In this document: positions 15,797 through 23,158 of the stretch, piece after piece | How positions within the stretch are numbered: position 1 is the stretch's first letter | Layout of the letters: the number at the start of each line of letters is the position of its first letter | From: a virus | IMG/VR virus record: IMGVR_UViG_3300042520_003489 | Location: 1-23,541 of that record | Direction: 5' to 3' (one strand) | DNA: 23,541 nt | Program-made: the position numbers and the translations under genes | Notes under the pieces: generated by a model | What the model was told of the DNA's origin: nothing | The model's input: the letters and a program-made list of their open reading frames with translations, nothing else | The model's database searches: none

Positions 15797-16966
15797 ATGG
15801 CCGAACAATTTTTACATGGTGTTGAAGTTGCCGAAATCTCGAGCGGTCCTCGCACGATTCGTACCACCAAATCTTCCGTCATTGGTTTGATTGGCACCGC
15901 TCCGGATGCCGATAATACAATCTTTCCACTCAATAAGCCCGTGTTGATTGTTGGCTCTCGCAGAGAAGCAGCCAAACTTGGAGATAATGGAACTTTGCCC
16001 ATAGCGATTAATGGTATTTTTGATCAAATTGGCGCGATGGTGATTGTGATACGAGTTGAAGCAGGCGAAGATGAAGCAGAAACGATTGCCAATATCATTG
16101 GCGGCGTTGATGCGCAAACTGGCGATTACAAAGGCGTTCAAGCATTTTTAAGTGCTGAAAGCATTGTACACGCTGCTCCTCGTATTCTAATTGCTCCCGG
16201 CTTTACCCATCAAAGACCGAATAATCAAGCCAATCCCGTGATCAGTAGCATGCTGGCTATCGCAGATAGATTGCGCGCGGTTATTATTGCCGATGGTCCT
16301 AACACCAATGATCAAGACGCTATTACCTGGCGCAAGGATTTTGGTCATGCACGGGTTTATGTTGTTGATCCTTGGGTCAAGATTTTTACCGATCACGAAG
16401 AAGTTGTACCGCCAAGCCCTTATGTAGCAGGGCTTATTGCACGTAGCGATAACGAAAATGGTTTTTGGTGGTCACCGTCTAACCAAGAAATTTATGGAAT
16501 TGTAGGAACAGCCAGACCCGTTGATTTTACTTTAGGGGATGCTAATTGCAGAGCTAATTTTCTGGGTGAAAATGAAGTCACAACCATTATTCACCAAGAG
16601 GGTTACCGTCTTTGGGGTAATAGAAGTTGTGCAAGCGATCCGAAATGGGCCTTTTTATCGGTACGCAGAACCGCTGACTTAATTAATGATAGTTTGCTAC
16701 GCGCTCATTTATGGGCGGTAGATCGTAACATCACCCGCACTTATTTGGATGATGTGGTTGAAAGTGTAAATGCCTATCTGGCGCACCTTAAAGCTCTTGG
16801 CGCTATTTTAGGTGGCCAGTGTTATCCCGATCCTGAGCTCAATACGCCTGCGAACATTGCGCAAGGTAAAGTCTATTTCGACTTTGATTTTACGCCGCCT
16901 TATCCGGCAGAGCGGATCGTGTTTCGCTCCCATTTGATTAACGATTATATCAAGGAGCTAATCTAA
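15797..16966 (+). CDS. FI: Contractile tail sheath protein (P2 gpFI)
   Basis: A 389-residue tail sheath subunit whose contraction drives the tube through the cell envelope. Landmarks match P2 gpFI (396 aa): HGVEVAEISSGPRTIRTTKS, SVIGLIGTAPDADNTIFPLN, MVIVIRVEAGEDEAET, IGGVDAQTGDYKGVQAFLSA, RILIAPGFTHQ, then the C-terminal domain with GFWWSPSNQEIYGI, RLWGNRSCASDPKWAFLSVR and IVFRSHLINDYIKELI. It has one of the strongest ribosome-binding sites in the window (AGGAGG, 15786-15791, 5 nt from the ATG), fitting a high-copy protein. Its TAA overlaps the tube gene's ATG (TAATG). Confidence 0.96.
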   Translation: MAEQFLHGVEVAEISSGPRTIRTTKSSVIGLIGTAPDADNTIFPLNKPVLIVGSRREAAKLGDNGTLPIAINGIFDQIGAMVIVIRVEAGEDEAETIANIIGGVDAQTGDYKGVQAFLSAESIVHAAPRILIAPGFTHQRPNNQANPVISSMLAIADRLRAVIIADGPNTNDQDAITWRKDFGHARVYVVDPWVKIFTDHEEVVPPSPYVAGLIARSDNENGFWWSPSNQEIYGIVGTARPVDFTLGDANCRANFLGENEVTTIIHQEGYRLWGNRSCASDPKWAFLSVRRTADLINDSLLRAHLWAVDRNITRTYLDDVVESVNAYLAHLKALGAILGGQCYPDPELNTPANIAQGKVYFDFDFTPPYPAERIVFRSHLINDYIKELI

Positions 16967-17466
16967 TGTTGCCAAAAATTCTTAAAAACTTTAACGCTTT
17001 TGTTGATGGTCGTGGTTATGCCGGACGCATTGATGAAATAAGTTTGCCAAAACTTTCCATTAAAACTGAGGAACATCGTGCCGGTGGCATGGATATTCCC
17101 GTTGCTATTGATATGGGTATGGAGAAATTAGAAGCAGAGCTTACCTTTTCTGAGTATGACCCTGAGCTTTTTAGGCTCTTTGGATTAATAGACGGCAATG
17201 CCGTTTCACTGACTCTTCGTGGTGGACTGCAAGGCAGCGGAGACGCTGAAGCTGTGGTGGTGAATTTACGGGGTCAATTTAAGGAACTTGATCCGGGAAA
17301 TTGGAAAGCCGCTGATAAAGCAACGCTTAAATGCACTGTCTCTATCCGATACTACAAACTGACCATTGATCGTCGTGAACTCATTGAAATTGATGCTGAA
17401 AATATGGTGCGCAAAATCAATGGTGTCGATCAAATGTCATCACTTCGAACTGCTTTAGGGATTTAA
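16966..17466 (+). CDS. FII: Major tail tube protein (P2 gpFII)
   Basis: A 166-residue tail tube subunit forming the rigid inner tube inside the sheath. Family landmarks are LPKILKNFNAFVDGRGYAGR, IDEISLPKLSIKTEEHRAGG, MDIPVAIDMGMEKLEAELTF, and SEYDPELFRLFGL, plus a C-terminal MVRKINGVDQMSSLRTALGI. Length is close to P2 gpFII (172 aa). AAGGAG at 16952-16957 lies 8 nt before ATG 16966. The gene is followed after 1 nt by gpE. It should not be confused with the lambda-type FII joining protein at 5297, which shares only the name. Confidence 0.95.
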   Translation: MLPKILKNFNAFVDGRGYAGRIDEISLPKLSIKTEEHRAGGMDIPVAIDMGMEKLEAELTFSEYDPELFRLFGLIDGNAVSLTLRGGLQGSGDAEAVVVNLRGQFKELDPGNWKAADKATLKCTVSIRYYKLTIDRRELIEIDAENMVRKINGVDQMSSLRTALGI

Positions 17467-17467
17467 T

Positions 17468-17725
17468 ATGCATAAAATCAAACTCAATGAACCGATTAAA
17501 ATTGACGGAGTAAGCATTTCAGAGCTGACTTTAAGACGTCCTAAAGTGCGTGATCGTCTAGCTGTTGAAAGGCTTGGAAGCAACGATGCTGAAAAGGAAG
17601 TAGCACTGATTGCCAACCTTGCCGACATTCCTAAAGATGCCGTTGAAGAATTGGATTTAGCTGATTACACCAAGATCCAAGAGGCATTACAGGGTTTTTT
17701 GTTGCCATTAAATCCGACGACTTAA
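17468..17725 (+). CDS. E: Tail assembly chaperone gpE (unshifted product)
   Basis: An 85-residue tail assembly chaperone of the P2 gpE / Mu gp41 group, which binds the tape measure protein during tail assembly and is absent from the virion. The family pattern is clear: KIKLNEPIKIDGVSISELTL, then RRPKVRDRLAVERLG, KEVALIANLADIPKDAVEEL and DLADYTKIQEALQGFL. It begins 1 nt after the tube gene stop, with an AGGG just before. Eight codons before its TAA is a TTTTTTG run in the right phase to slip into the -1 frame (separate entries). The 115 nt between its stop and the tape measure ATG would be non-coding without that shift, unlike the rest of this packed operon. Confidence 0.92.
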   Translation: MHKIKLNEPIKIDGVSISELTLRRPKVRDRLAVERLGSNDAEKEVALIANLADIPKDAVEELDLADYTKIQEALQGFLLPLNPTT

Positions 17726-17844
17726 GAAGTAGCGTGCTATCACTGGCTGCTTTTACAGGTGGTGGGATCAGTGAATTTTTAGAAATGGAGATCGAGGAGT
17801 TTATCTTATGGCTTAACAGTGCAAGGGAGTTACAGAAATTATGA
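17468..17844 (+). CDS. E': gpE+E' fusion made by programmed -1 frameshift
   Basis: Predicted 125-residue frameshift product. Ribosomes read 78 codons of gpE up to TTG ending at 17701, slip back 1 nt on T_TTT_TTG, and continue from 17701 in the -1 frame. The extension runs FVAIKSDDLRSSVLSLAAFT (offset by the shift), then GGGISEFLEMEIEEFILWLN, and ends ARELQKL at TGA 17842-17844, which overlaps the tape measure ATG (ATGA). In P2 and many dsDNA phages this -1 shift gives the second chaperone form needed at a fixed ratio to the short form. The open -1 frame, slippery site and ATGA junction are seen directly; the shift itself is inferred from conservation. Confidence 0.82.
17695..17701 (+). promoter_or_regulatory. 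Slippery heptamer T_TTT_TTG for -1 frameshifting
   Basis: With codon phase set by ATG 17468, the run reads GG[T] TTT TTG, the same heptamer used by P2 gene E. Both tRNAs can re-pair on TTT after a 1-nt backward slip. A small ACTT/AAGT stem lies about 20 nt downstream but is too weak to call a stimulator. Confidence 0.82.
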
Positions 17845-20144
17845 CCGCAATTCATACCTTATCCGTTGTCATCGGTGCTGCCTTAAAGGGAAATTTTGGC
17901 GCCACTATGGCTCAAGGGGCATCCCAGCTTAATCGACTAGGTCAGACCATTAAGCAACTTGAATCCTCAGGAAAAACCGTCGGCAAATTCCAGCAATTAC
18001 AACGTGATACTTTGCTCGCCAAACGGGCTTGGATGGAAGCTGAAAACCAAGTTAAATCTCTTGCTATGCAGATGGCAGCTACCACCAATCCAAGCAAAGC
18101 CTTGGTTGCAGAATTTGAACGCTCTAAAACAGCAGCGCTTAAAGCTAAAACGGCCTATCTTCAAAAACGTGATGCTCTTCATAATCTTGATAATGAAATT
18201 CGAAAATCCGGCCAAGATATTCAAGGCCTTATTGCGCAGCAAACCAAGCTCGGTGCATCTATCGAAAAACTTAAAGGCCATTATGTAGCCCTCGATCGAA
18301 TCATGCAAAAACGCCAAGGTGTTCTTGCACAACGAGCTAATTTGCGTGGCCAAATGTTCGATGCGGTGGCGCTCGGCGCAACATTTACTGCTCCTATTAA
18401 AGCTGCGATCGATTTTGAAAGCGCCATGGCTGATGTACGAAAAGTTGTTAATTTTGACACCCCGGATGGCCTTCAGAAGTTAGGAGAAACCCTAAAAATC
18501 ATGTCCCGCGAAATCCCGTTATCTGCTGCTGGGCTTGCACAGATTGCTGCAAGTGGCGGGCAGCTTGGTATTGCCGCAAAAGATTTATCGTCATTCACCA
18601 ATACCGTTGCAAAGATGGCCACTGCTTTTGATATGTCAGCAGAAGAAGCCGGTGATGCTATGGCAAAATTAGCAAACGTTTATCAAATACCCATCACTGA
18701 AATGACAAAACTTGGAGACGCAATCAATTATCTTTCCGACAATACTGCTGCCAAAGCCAAAGATATGGTACCAGCACTTAACCGCATTGGGGGTACGGCA
18801 CGGCAATTTGGTTTAACCGCTGTGCAAGCAAGCGCCCTTGCCGGTGCTTTTATCAGCCTTGGCAAAGCTCCTGAAAAAGCAGGCACTGCGATTAACGCCA
18901 TGCTTAGTAAACTGCAGACAGCCGGTAAACAAGGTAAAAAATTCCAAGATGCTTTGCGTCAAATGGGTATGAGCGCCAAACAGCTGGAAAAAGATATCGG
19001 CCAAGATGCTCAAGGGGCTTTGGTTAAATTCCTTGAGGCCATGGAAAAAATGGACAAGCAAAAACGCTCCGGAATCCTCTTTGATCTGTTTGGTATGGAA
19101 TATCAAGACGATGTGGCGCTGCTGGTAGGAAGCCTCAACGAATACAAAAAAGCCGTGAACATGATCAATGATGAGACCAAGTTTGCGGGCTCCATGCAGC
19201 GTGAATTTGCCAATCGTGCCAACACCACAGCCAATAATTTACAGCTTCTAAAAAACGGACTTGCAGAAGTTGGAATGAATTTAGGTTCGGTGCTTTTACC
19301 GCCTCTTAATGCTCTGGTCAATGTGCTACGCAGTGCAACCACACAAATGGCCGTCTTTTCTGAAGCGCATCCTATTCTAACCAAGCTGATTATGGGGGTA
19401 ACGACCGCTCTTATTGGCGGCAAGATTGCTGCTATCGCGCTTGGCTATGCATGGACGTTTATTCAGGGTGGCGCCTTGGCTCTTGCCACAGCTTGGCGTG
19501 CTCTTTTAATTACTATCACGCTTGTTAAAGCCGGATTTATTGGCGTGAACAGCGCTTCGCTGATTACCGCAATACGCATGGGGGCACTTGCTTTTGGTGG
19601 GGCTTTGCAAGCATTAGGTAGCTCATTTATGGCTCTGGCGGCCAGAGTATTTCCAGCTGTTATTGCAGGATTTCGCGCTTTAACGGTTGCCATGATGAGC
19701 AATCCTATTGGTGCTATTGTGGGTGGTATAGCCATTGCAGCAACGCTTGTGATTACCAATTGGGAGAGCGTCAAAAACTTTTTCATGACTATTTGGGAGC
19801 CGATAAAGCCGGTATGGGAAGCCTTTGGTGATTGGCTTGGTAAATTCTGGGAAAAAATCAAAACACCCTTTAAAGCAGTCGGTGGCCTTTGGGATAAGTT
19901 ATGGGGTAAAAAAGACGCCCCAGAACTCAGCATTCCTGAGATGCAACCGATGAGCGATGCCCTCAAAACCCCGCTTTCAGTGAGCCCTAAAACAGTAGAA
20001 AACAAAACGCAAAATAATAGCTACAACATCAATGTCCAAGCTTCACCTAATCAAGACTCAAAAGCTGTGGCAGATGAAGTCATGCGGCGCTTAAAAGAAC
20101 AATCACGAGGTGCACTTTATGATCCTGTGGGGGCACTGCCATGA
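17841..20144 (+). CDS. T: Tail tape measure protein (P2 gpT-like)
   Basis: A 767-residue tape measure protein that sets tail length and helps DNA entry. The N-terminal ~170 residues are helical and coiled-coil-like (QLNRLGQTIKQLESSGKTVG, NLDNEIRKSGQDIQGLIAQQ). The conserved tape-measure core starts near residue 193 (FESAMADVRKVV) with LGETLKIMSREIPLSAAGLA, QIAASGGQLGIA and GFT-like GTARQFGLTAVQASALAGAF. Hydrophobic segments lie near residues 513-575 and 618-642 (NPIGAIVGGIAIAATLVIT). By the usual ~0.15 nm per residue rule the tail would be about 115 nm. It starts by ATGA overlap with the E' stop and ends by ATGA overlap with gpU. No frameshift or internal deletion is apparent. Confidence 0.94.
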   Translation: MTAIHTLSVVIGAALKGNFGATMAQGASQLNRLGQTIKQLESSGKTVGKFQQLQRDTLLAKRAWMEAENQVKSLAMQMAATTNPSKALVAEFERSKTAALKAKTAYLQKRDALHNLDNEIRKSGQDIQGLIAQQTKLGASIEKLKGHYVALDRIMQKRQGVLAQRANLRGQMFDAVALGATFTAPIKAAIDFESAMADVRKVVNFDTPDGLQKLGETLKIMSREIPLSAAGLAQIAASGGQLGIAAKDLSSFTNTVAKMATAFDMSAEEAGDAMAKLANVYQIPITEMTKLGDAINYLSDNTAAKAKDMVPALNRIGGTARQFGLTAVQASALAGAFISLGKAPEKAGTAINAMLSKLQTAGKQGKKFQDALRQMGMSAKQLEKDIGQDAQGALVKFLEAMEKMDKQKRSGILFDLFGMEYQDDVALLVGSLNEYKKAVNMINDETKFAGSMQREFANRANTTANNLQLLKNGLAEVGMNLGSVLLPPLNALVNVLRSATTQMAVFSEAHPILTKLIMGVTTALIGGKIAAIALGYAWTFIQGGALALATAWRALLITITLVKAGFIGVNSASLITAIRMGALAFGGALQALGSSFMALAARVFPAVIAGFRALTVAMMSNPIGAIVGGIAIAATLVITNWESVKNFFMTIWEPIKPVWEAFGDWLGKFWEKIKTPFKAVGGLWDKLWGKKDAPELSIPEMQPMSDALKTPLSVSPKTVENKTQNNSYNINVQASPNQDSKAVADEVMRRLKEQSRGALYDPVGALP

Positions 20145-20524
20145 TGCTTGCTTTGGGTCCTTATCGCTTTTCCTTAAACACAAGCGCTTATCAAAGCTTA
20201 AAGCGCAGCAGTGAATATCGCTGGCCTTCTATAGAGCGCATTGGCCAAGAACCATTGCTTCAGGCGATTGGTCAAGGCTCAGACCGTATTGATTTAGACG
20301 GCGTCATTTATCCGCATTTTCGTGGCGGTTTAAGGCAAATCAATGGGATGCGCGATGCTGCCGCAAGACAAGAGCCACTGATGTTGATTAATGGTTTGGG
20401 CGAAGTCTTAGGACGTTTTGTCATTACTCAAATTGAAGAAACTCAAACTACTTTTTTAGCGGACGGCATCCCCCGAAAAATTGAATTTAGATTAAGCCTG
20501 GAACGTTACGGGGAAGATCTATGA
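20141..20524 (+). CDS. U: Tail protein U (P2 gpU family)
   Basis: A 127-residue P2 gpU-type tail protein, required for tail completion in the P2 group. Landmarks are MLALGPYRFSLNTSAYQSLK, RSSEYRWPSIERIGQEPLLQ, IDLDGVIYPHFRGGLRQING and FVITQIEETQTTFLADGIPR, with the final RKIEFRLSLERYGED typical of the family. It is a little shorter than P2 gpU (159 aa), missing extra C-terminal residues. Two ATGs in tandem at 20141 and 20144 could serve as the start. Both ends overlap neighbours by ATGA, so U, X and D are probably translated together. Confidence 0.93.
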   Translation: MMLALGPYRFSLNTSAYQSLKRSSEYRWPSIERIGQEPLLQAIGQGSDRIDLDGVIYPHFRGGLRQINGMRDAAARQEPLMLINGLGEVLGRFVITQIEETQTTFLADGIPRKIEFRLSLERYGEDL

Positions 20525-20727
20525 CGCTTTATAGAACCAAAGAACATGACATGTTGGATTGGATTTGCTGGAAGCATTATGGCTTCCAATCAGGTGCTGT
20601 GGAAGTTGTTTTAACAGCTAACCCTGAACTTGCTGAATGGGGCAGTTTTTTACCGGCCGGTCTTTTGATTAAGCTGCCTGAGATTAAAAAAGCTGCCGCC
20701 AAGCCAACCATAAAATTGTGGGATTAA
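20521..20727 (+). CDS. X: Tail protein X (P2 gpX family, LysM-like)
   Basis: A 68-residue gpX-type protein with a LysM-like fold: TLYRTKEHDMLDWICWKHYG, then VVLTANPELAEWGSFLPAGL and LIKLPEI. These small proteins sit at the tail/baseplate junction, where they are thought to bind the tube or hub, and their LysM resemblance suggests peptidoglycan or protein binding. Length equals that usual for the family (P2 gpX 67 aa). It begins by ATGA overlap with gpU and ends 1 nt before gpD. Confidence 0.92.
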   Translation: MTLYRTKEHDMLDWICWKHYGFQSGAVEVVLTANPELAEWGSFLPAGLLIKLPEIKKAAAKPTIKLWD

Positions 20728-20728
20728 G

Positions 20729-21718
20729 ATGACTCCGGATTTTAACATTTGGGCGGAAGGCAATCTCATAACCGGCCTCATTAAACAAAGACTGATCTCA
20801 CTTCGCATCACTGATGAAGCTGGCATCACCAGCGACAGCGTGGAAATTTGCCTTGATGATCGCGATTCTCTCATTGAAATGCCTTCCTCAGGCAGCAAAT
20901 TACAAGTGCATTTGGGTTATGTTGAAACCGGCCTTGTCTCCATGGGGCTTTACATCGTTGATGAAGTCACGCTTGAAGGCCATCCCCAAGTCATGAAAAT
21001 TAAAGGCCATGCCGCTGATTTAAAAGCCTCCTTTAAATCACAAAAAACCGATGAGTGGCATCAAAAAACTATTGGTGATTTGGTGAGTACCATTGCAGCC
21101 AAACACGGCTATGAACCACGCATCGCCTCGCAATTTGCGGATATTTTATTGCCGCATATTGATCAAACCGCTGAAAGCGATATGCATTTACTGTCCCGCA
21201 TTGCTCAGCTTCATGGTGCCATCAGCAAACCCGCCAATGGCTTTTTGTTATTTGTCCCCGAAGGTAAGGCGAAATCTTTTACCGGGCAGTTAATTGGTGG
21301 CAGCACCATTGATTTAAAAGACGTCACAAGCTGGCGCGTAACCTTTGCCGAACGTGATCGTCAAGCTTCTGTCATTTGCTATTGGCATGATCCTGATAAA
21401 GCCGAGCCTATCGAAGAAAAAGCGGGAGATGGCGATCCTGTGCATACACTTCGTGGTGTTTACCCAAATAGCGGGCTTGCAAAGGCTGCGGCACAAGCAA
21501 AACTCGAGCGCCTGACACGTGGCACACAAACCTTGAATATAACCTTAGCAGGTCGCGGCGATCTGGTAGCGGAATCCAAAATTTACTTATCGGGATTTCG
21601 TTCCGGCATTCCTAGCGACTGGATAATAACACGTGCAGAGCACACGTTAGATAGCAGCGGTTATCGCACCACTATCGATGCTTCGCGTGATTTTGAGGGA
21701 GATATGGATGACCAATAA
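20729..21718 (+). CDS. D: Baseplate hub protein D (P2 late control gpD family)
   Basis: A 329-residue gpD-type baseplate hub protein, structurally the equivalent of T4 gp27, joining tube and spike. Landmarks are FNIWAEGNLITGLIKQRLIS, DSVEICLDDRDSLIEMPSSG, SKLQVHLGYVETGLVSMGLY, MKIKGHAADLKASFKSQKTD, EWHQKTIGDLVSTIAAKHGY and AESDMHLLSRIAQLHGA, with the C-terminal DWIITRAEHTLDSSGYRTTI. The historic 'late control' name refers to P2 genetics and does not imply a regulator here. The last codons contain the GAGGGAG that serves the next gene, with an 11-nt overlap. Confidence 0.95.
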   Translation: MTPDFNIWAEGNLITGLIKQRLISLRITDEAGITSDSVEICLDDRDSLIEMPSSGSKLQVHLGYVETGLVSMGLYIVDEVTLEGHPQVMKIKGHAADLKASFKSQKTDEWHQKTIGDLVSTIAAKHGYEPRIASQFADILLPHIDQTAESDMHLLSRIAQLHGAISKPANGFLLFVPEGKAKSFTGQLIGGSTIDLKDVTSWRVTFAERDRQASVICYWHDPDKAEPIEEKAGDGDPVHTLRGVYPNSGLAKAAAQAKLERLTRGTQTLNITLAGRGDLVAESKIYLSGFRSGIPSDWIITRAEHTLDSSGYRTTIDASRDFEGDMDDQ

Positions 21719-21965
21719 AACAAACATACTAAATAAATGGCAATGGGATCGCAAAATCCCTATAGGCCTTCTCGTTGCAATGATTTTACAAACACTAACC
21801 GCCATATGGTGGGCAGCAAAACTGGATACAAGGGTTGTGATGCAGGAGGAATGGTTTCAAAAGAACCAGCAGCTTGCAGAAAAAGTCTTTCGGCTCGAAG
21901 AGAGCATTATCTCCCTTCATGAAGAACTTAACGATTTGGAGGCAAGAATCAGTCATGGCAAATAA
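21708..21965 (+). CDS. Small membrane-anchored coiled-coil protein, lysis region
   Basis: An 85-residue protein I cannot name. A basic N-terminus (NILNKWQWDRKIP) is followed by one membrane span at residues ~17-37 (IPIGLLVAMILQTLTAIWWA) and a charged coiled coil at ~50-81 (NQQLAEKVFRLEESIISLHE). By the positive-inside rule the coiled coil would face the periplasm. The frame is open to 21678, but GAGGGAG at 21695-21701, 6 nt before ATG 21708, fixes the start. It lies between the hub gene and the endolysin and overlaps both. It may be an accessory lysis or superinfection protein, or a holin-type partner; a holin role is less likely with a single span and long soluble tail. Confidence 0.7.
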   Translation: MTNKTNILNKWQWDRKIPIGLLVAMILQTLTAIWWAAKLDTRVVMQEEWFQKNQQLAEKVFRLEESIISLHEELNDLEARISHGK

Positions 21966-22470
21966 ACCAACAGCACCCATAACCGATGAACGCTTTGAAC
22001 ATGCAGTCAGTTTTGTACTTTCCCATGAAGGCGGCTACAGCGATGATGCAGATGATGACGGTGGTGAAACCAAATTCGGCATCTCAAAACGCAGTTATCC
22101 TGATATTGATGTTAATGCTTTAACAGTTGAACAAGCCAAAGTGATTTATAAACGCGATTTTTGGGAGCCTCAGCTTTATAAAGATATCAAAGACGTCAAT
22201 CTTGCGACCAAGGTCTTTGATCTAGCGGTGAATATGGGATCAAACTGGGCCCATAGGCTGGTACAAAGAGCCTTACGAGCCACAGGCCAAGATATTTTAG
22301 AAGACGGTATTTTAGGACCTATGACCCTTTCCGCCATCAATAAGGCTGATCTTACGGATTTACTTGCAGCTTTAAAATCAGAAGCAGCGGGATATTACCG
22401 AACACTCGCAGCAACCAAACCCAAACGAGCAAAGTTTCTCAAAGGGTGGCTGAAGCGAGCTTATGCATAA
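21955..22470 (+). CDS. Endolysin, glycoside hydrolase 108 type with C-terminal PG-binding domain
   Basis: A 171-residue phage lysozyme-like muramidase that degrades peptidoglycan at lysis. The N-terminal GH108 signature is FEHAVSFVLSHEGGYSDDAD, DDGGETKFGISKRSYP, with Glu25 of HEGGY as the likely catalytic acid. The middle AKVIYKRDFWEPQLYK and VFDLAVNMGSNWAHRLVQRA, and the C-terminal DGILGPMTLSAINKADLTDL, match the linked peptidoglycan-binding region. There is no signal peptide, so export should depend on a holin. ATG 21955 is preferred to upstream in-frame starts because it begins the conserved family sequence and has GGAGG at 21938-21942, although 12 nt is a long spacing. It overlaps the membrane protein gene by 11 nt. 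Confidence 0.92.
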   Translation: MANKPTAPITDERFEHAVSFVLSHEGGYSDDADDDGGETKFGISKRSYPDIDVNALTVEQAKVIYKRDFWEPQLYKDIKDVNLATKVFDLAVNMGSNWAHRLVQRALRATGQDILEDGILGPMTLSAINKADLTDLLAALKSEAAGYYRTLAATKPKRAKFLKGWLKRAYA

Positions 22471-22490
22471 ACTTTAATAGGAGACATAAA

Positions 22491-22682
22491 ATGAAACCAG
22501 GCATTAAAACCACTGAATTTTGGGCAACGTTAATCGGCAGCATCGCTGTTGCAGGTGCATCAGAACTTGGACTTAACCTCAACGAAGCTTCCGTTGCCAG
22601 CATTGCAGCAATGGTTATTACCTATGTGGTGGGTCGTGTGATGAATAAAAACACCCAAGCTAAAATTGATCAGAAGTCTTGA
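22491..22682 (+). CDS. Small two-span membrane protein, holin candidate
   Basis: A 63-residue protein with two predicted membrane spans, about residues 8-24 (EFWATLIGSIAVAGASEL) and 33-49 (VASIAAMVITYVVGRVM), and a short charged C-terminal tail (NKNTQAKIDQKS). Size, topology and position straight after the endolysin fit a class II-type holin, which would open the inner membrane to release the endolysin. The open frame begins at 22446, but AGGAG at 22479-22483, 7 nt before ATG 22491, identifies the start. I know of small phage proteins with a similar 'TTEFW' opening but cannot confirm holin activity by sequence. Confidence 0.65.
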   Translation: MKPGIKTTEFWATLIGSIAVAGASELGLNLNEASVASIAAMVITYVVGRVMNKNTQAKIDQKS

Positions 22683-22688
22683 AACGTG

Positions 22689-22916
22689 ATGCCGCTTTGG
22701 ATATCAGCACTACTGCAAGCTTTGCGCGATCTGATACAACCGTTTCTAGCCTATATGCTGGGCAAAGAGCAGCTCAGACGCGAGAAAGCAGAAGAAAATT
22801 TAGAGCTTCAAGAATCTTATGAAAAACTGGATGAACAAAATAAATCTTATCGTGATCGGGGTAAGTCTGGTCTGCTTGAACGGCTGCGCAAATCTCGGGA
22901 GAGTGCCGACAAGTAA
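22689..22916 (+). CDS. Rz-like inner-membrane spanin candidate
   Basis: A 75-residue protein with a hydrophobic, partly amphipathic N-terminus (MPLWISALLQALRDLIQPFL, AYMLG) followed by a long charged helix (KEQLRREKAEENLELQESYE, KLDEQNKSYRDRG). This is the Rz pattern of an N-terminal anchor plus periplasmic coiled coil. An out-of-frame lipoprotein gene overlaps its 3' half, the classic Rz/Rz1 arrangement, which is the main support. It is shorter than lambda Rz (153 aa) and its membrane segment contains Arg and Asp, so the anchor is weak. GTG 22686 is an alternative start; there is no clear ribosome-binding site, and it lies 6 nt after the holin candidate, so coupling is likely. Confidence 0.6.
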   Translation: MPLWISALLQALRDLIQPFLAYMLGKEQLRREKAEENLELQESYEKLDEQNKSYRDRGKSGLLERLRKSRESADK

Positions 22917-23076
22917 TTGCCCGACCGCCCCCAATTACACCGCGCAAGAATGGCAAAAAATCGAGGAGTCAGTCGCGGAATTGCCTGAGAAAAGCCCTCT
23001 TATTCCGGTGCTCCAGGATTACATGGACCTGCTTGATAAGCTAAAAATTGCAAATCAAGACACAAGAACCAATTGA
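22819..23076 (+). CDS. Rz1-like outer-membrane spanin lipoprotein
   Basis: An 85-residue predicted lipoprotein overlapping the Rz-like gene by 98 nt in another frame. The N-terminus MKNWMNKINLIVIGVSLVCL leads into a lipobox LNGC, with Cys23 the likely lipidated residue. The mature part has prolines (GRVPTSNCPTAPNY) and a short helix (WQKIEESVAELPEK). It would pair with the Rz-like protein across the periplasm to fuse inner and outer membranes at the last step of lysis, implying a Gram-negative host. ATG 22831 gives a shorter signal peptide (MNKINLIVIG) and is equally possible. Less proline-rich than lambda Rz1, but lipobox plus overlap make the call good. Confidence 0.75.
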   Translation: MKNWMNKINLIVIGVSLVCLNGCANLGRVPTSNCPTAPNYTAQEWQKIEESVAELPEKSPLIPVLQDYMDLLDKLKIANQDTRTN

Positions 23077-23112
23077 ATTACGTTGATAAAAAACATATAA
23101 TATGTGTATATA
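23073..23112 (+). promoter_or_regulatory. Sigma-70-like promoter before the nhaA fragment
   Basis: TTGAAT (23073-23078), a 17-nt spacer and a perfect TATAAT (23096-23101) form a good promoter. A second option, TTGATA (23083-23088) with TATATA (23107-23112) and 18 nt spacing, overlaps it. The TATAAT lies in a 13-nt palindrome ACATATAATATGT (23093-23105), a possible operator. The first -35 overlaps the Rz1 stop. It is the only convincing promoter in the window. Confidence 0.55.
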
Positions 23113-23158
23113 CCTTTTTAAGGAAAAAAATTTATAGATCCCAAAAAGCAAGGTTTAT

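Noticed and set aside
23077-23158. Attachment site (attR) between the spanin genes and nhaA
   Set aside because: No tRNA, integrase or second copy of a core sequence is in the window, so an att site cannot be identified.
23077-23158. Rho-independent terminator after the lysis genes
   Set aside because: No GC-rich stem followed by a U-tract; the only palindrome is AT-only and overlaps promoter elements.
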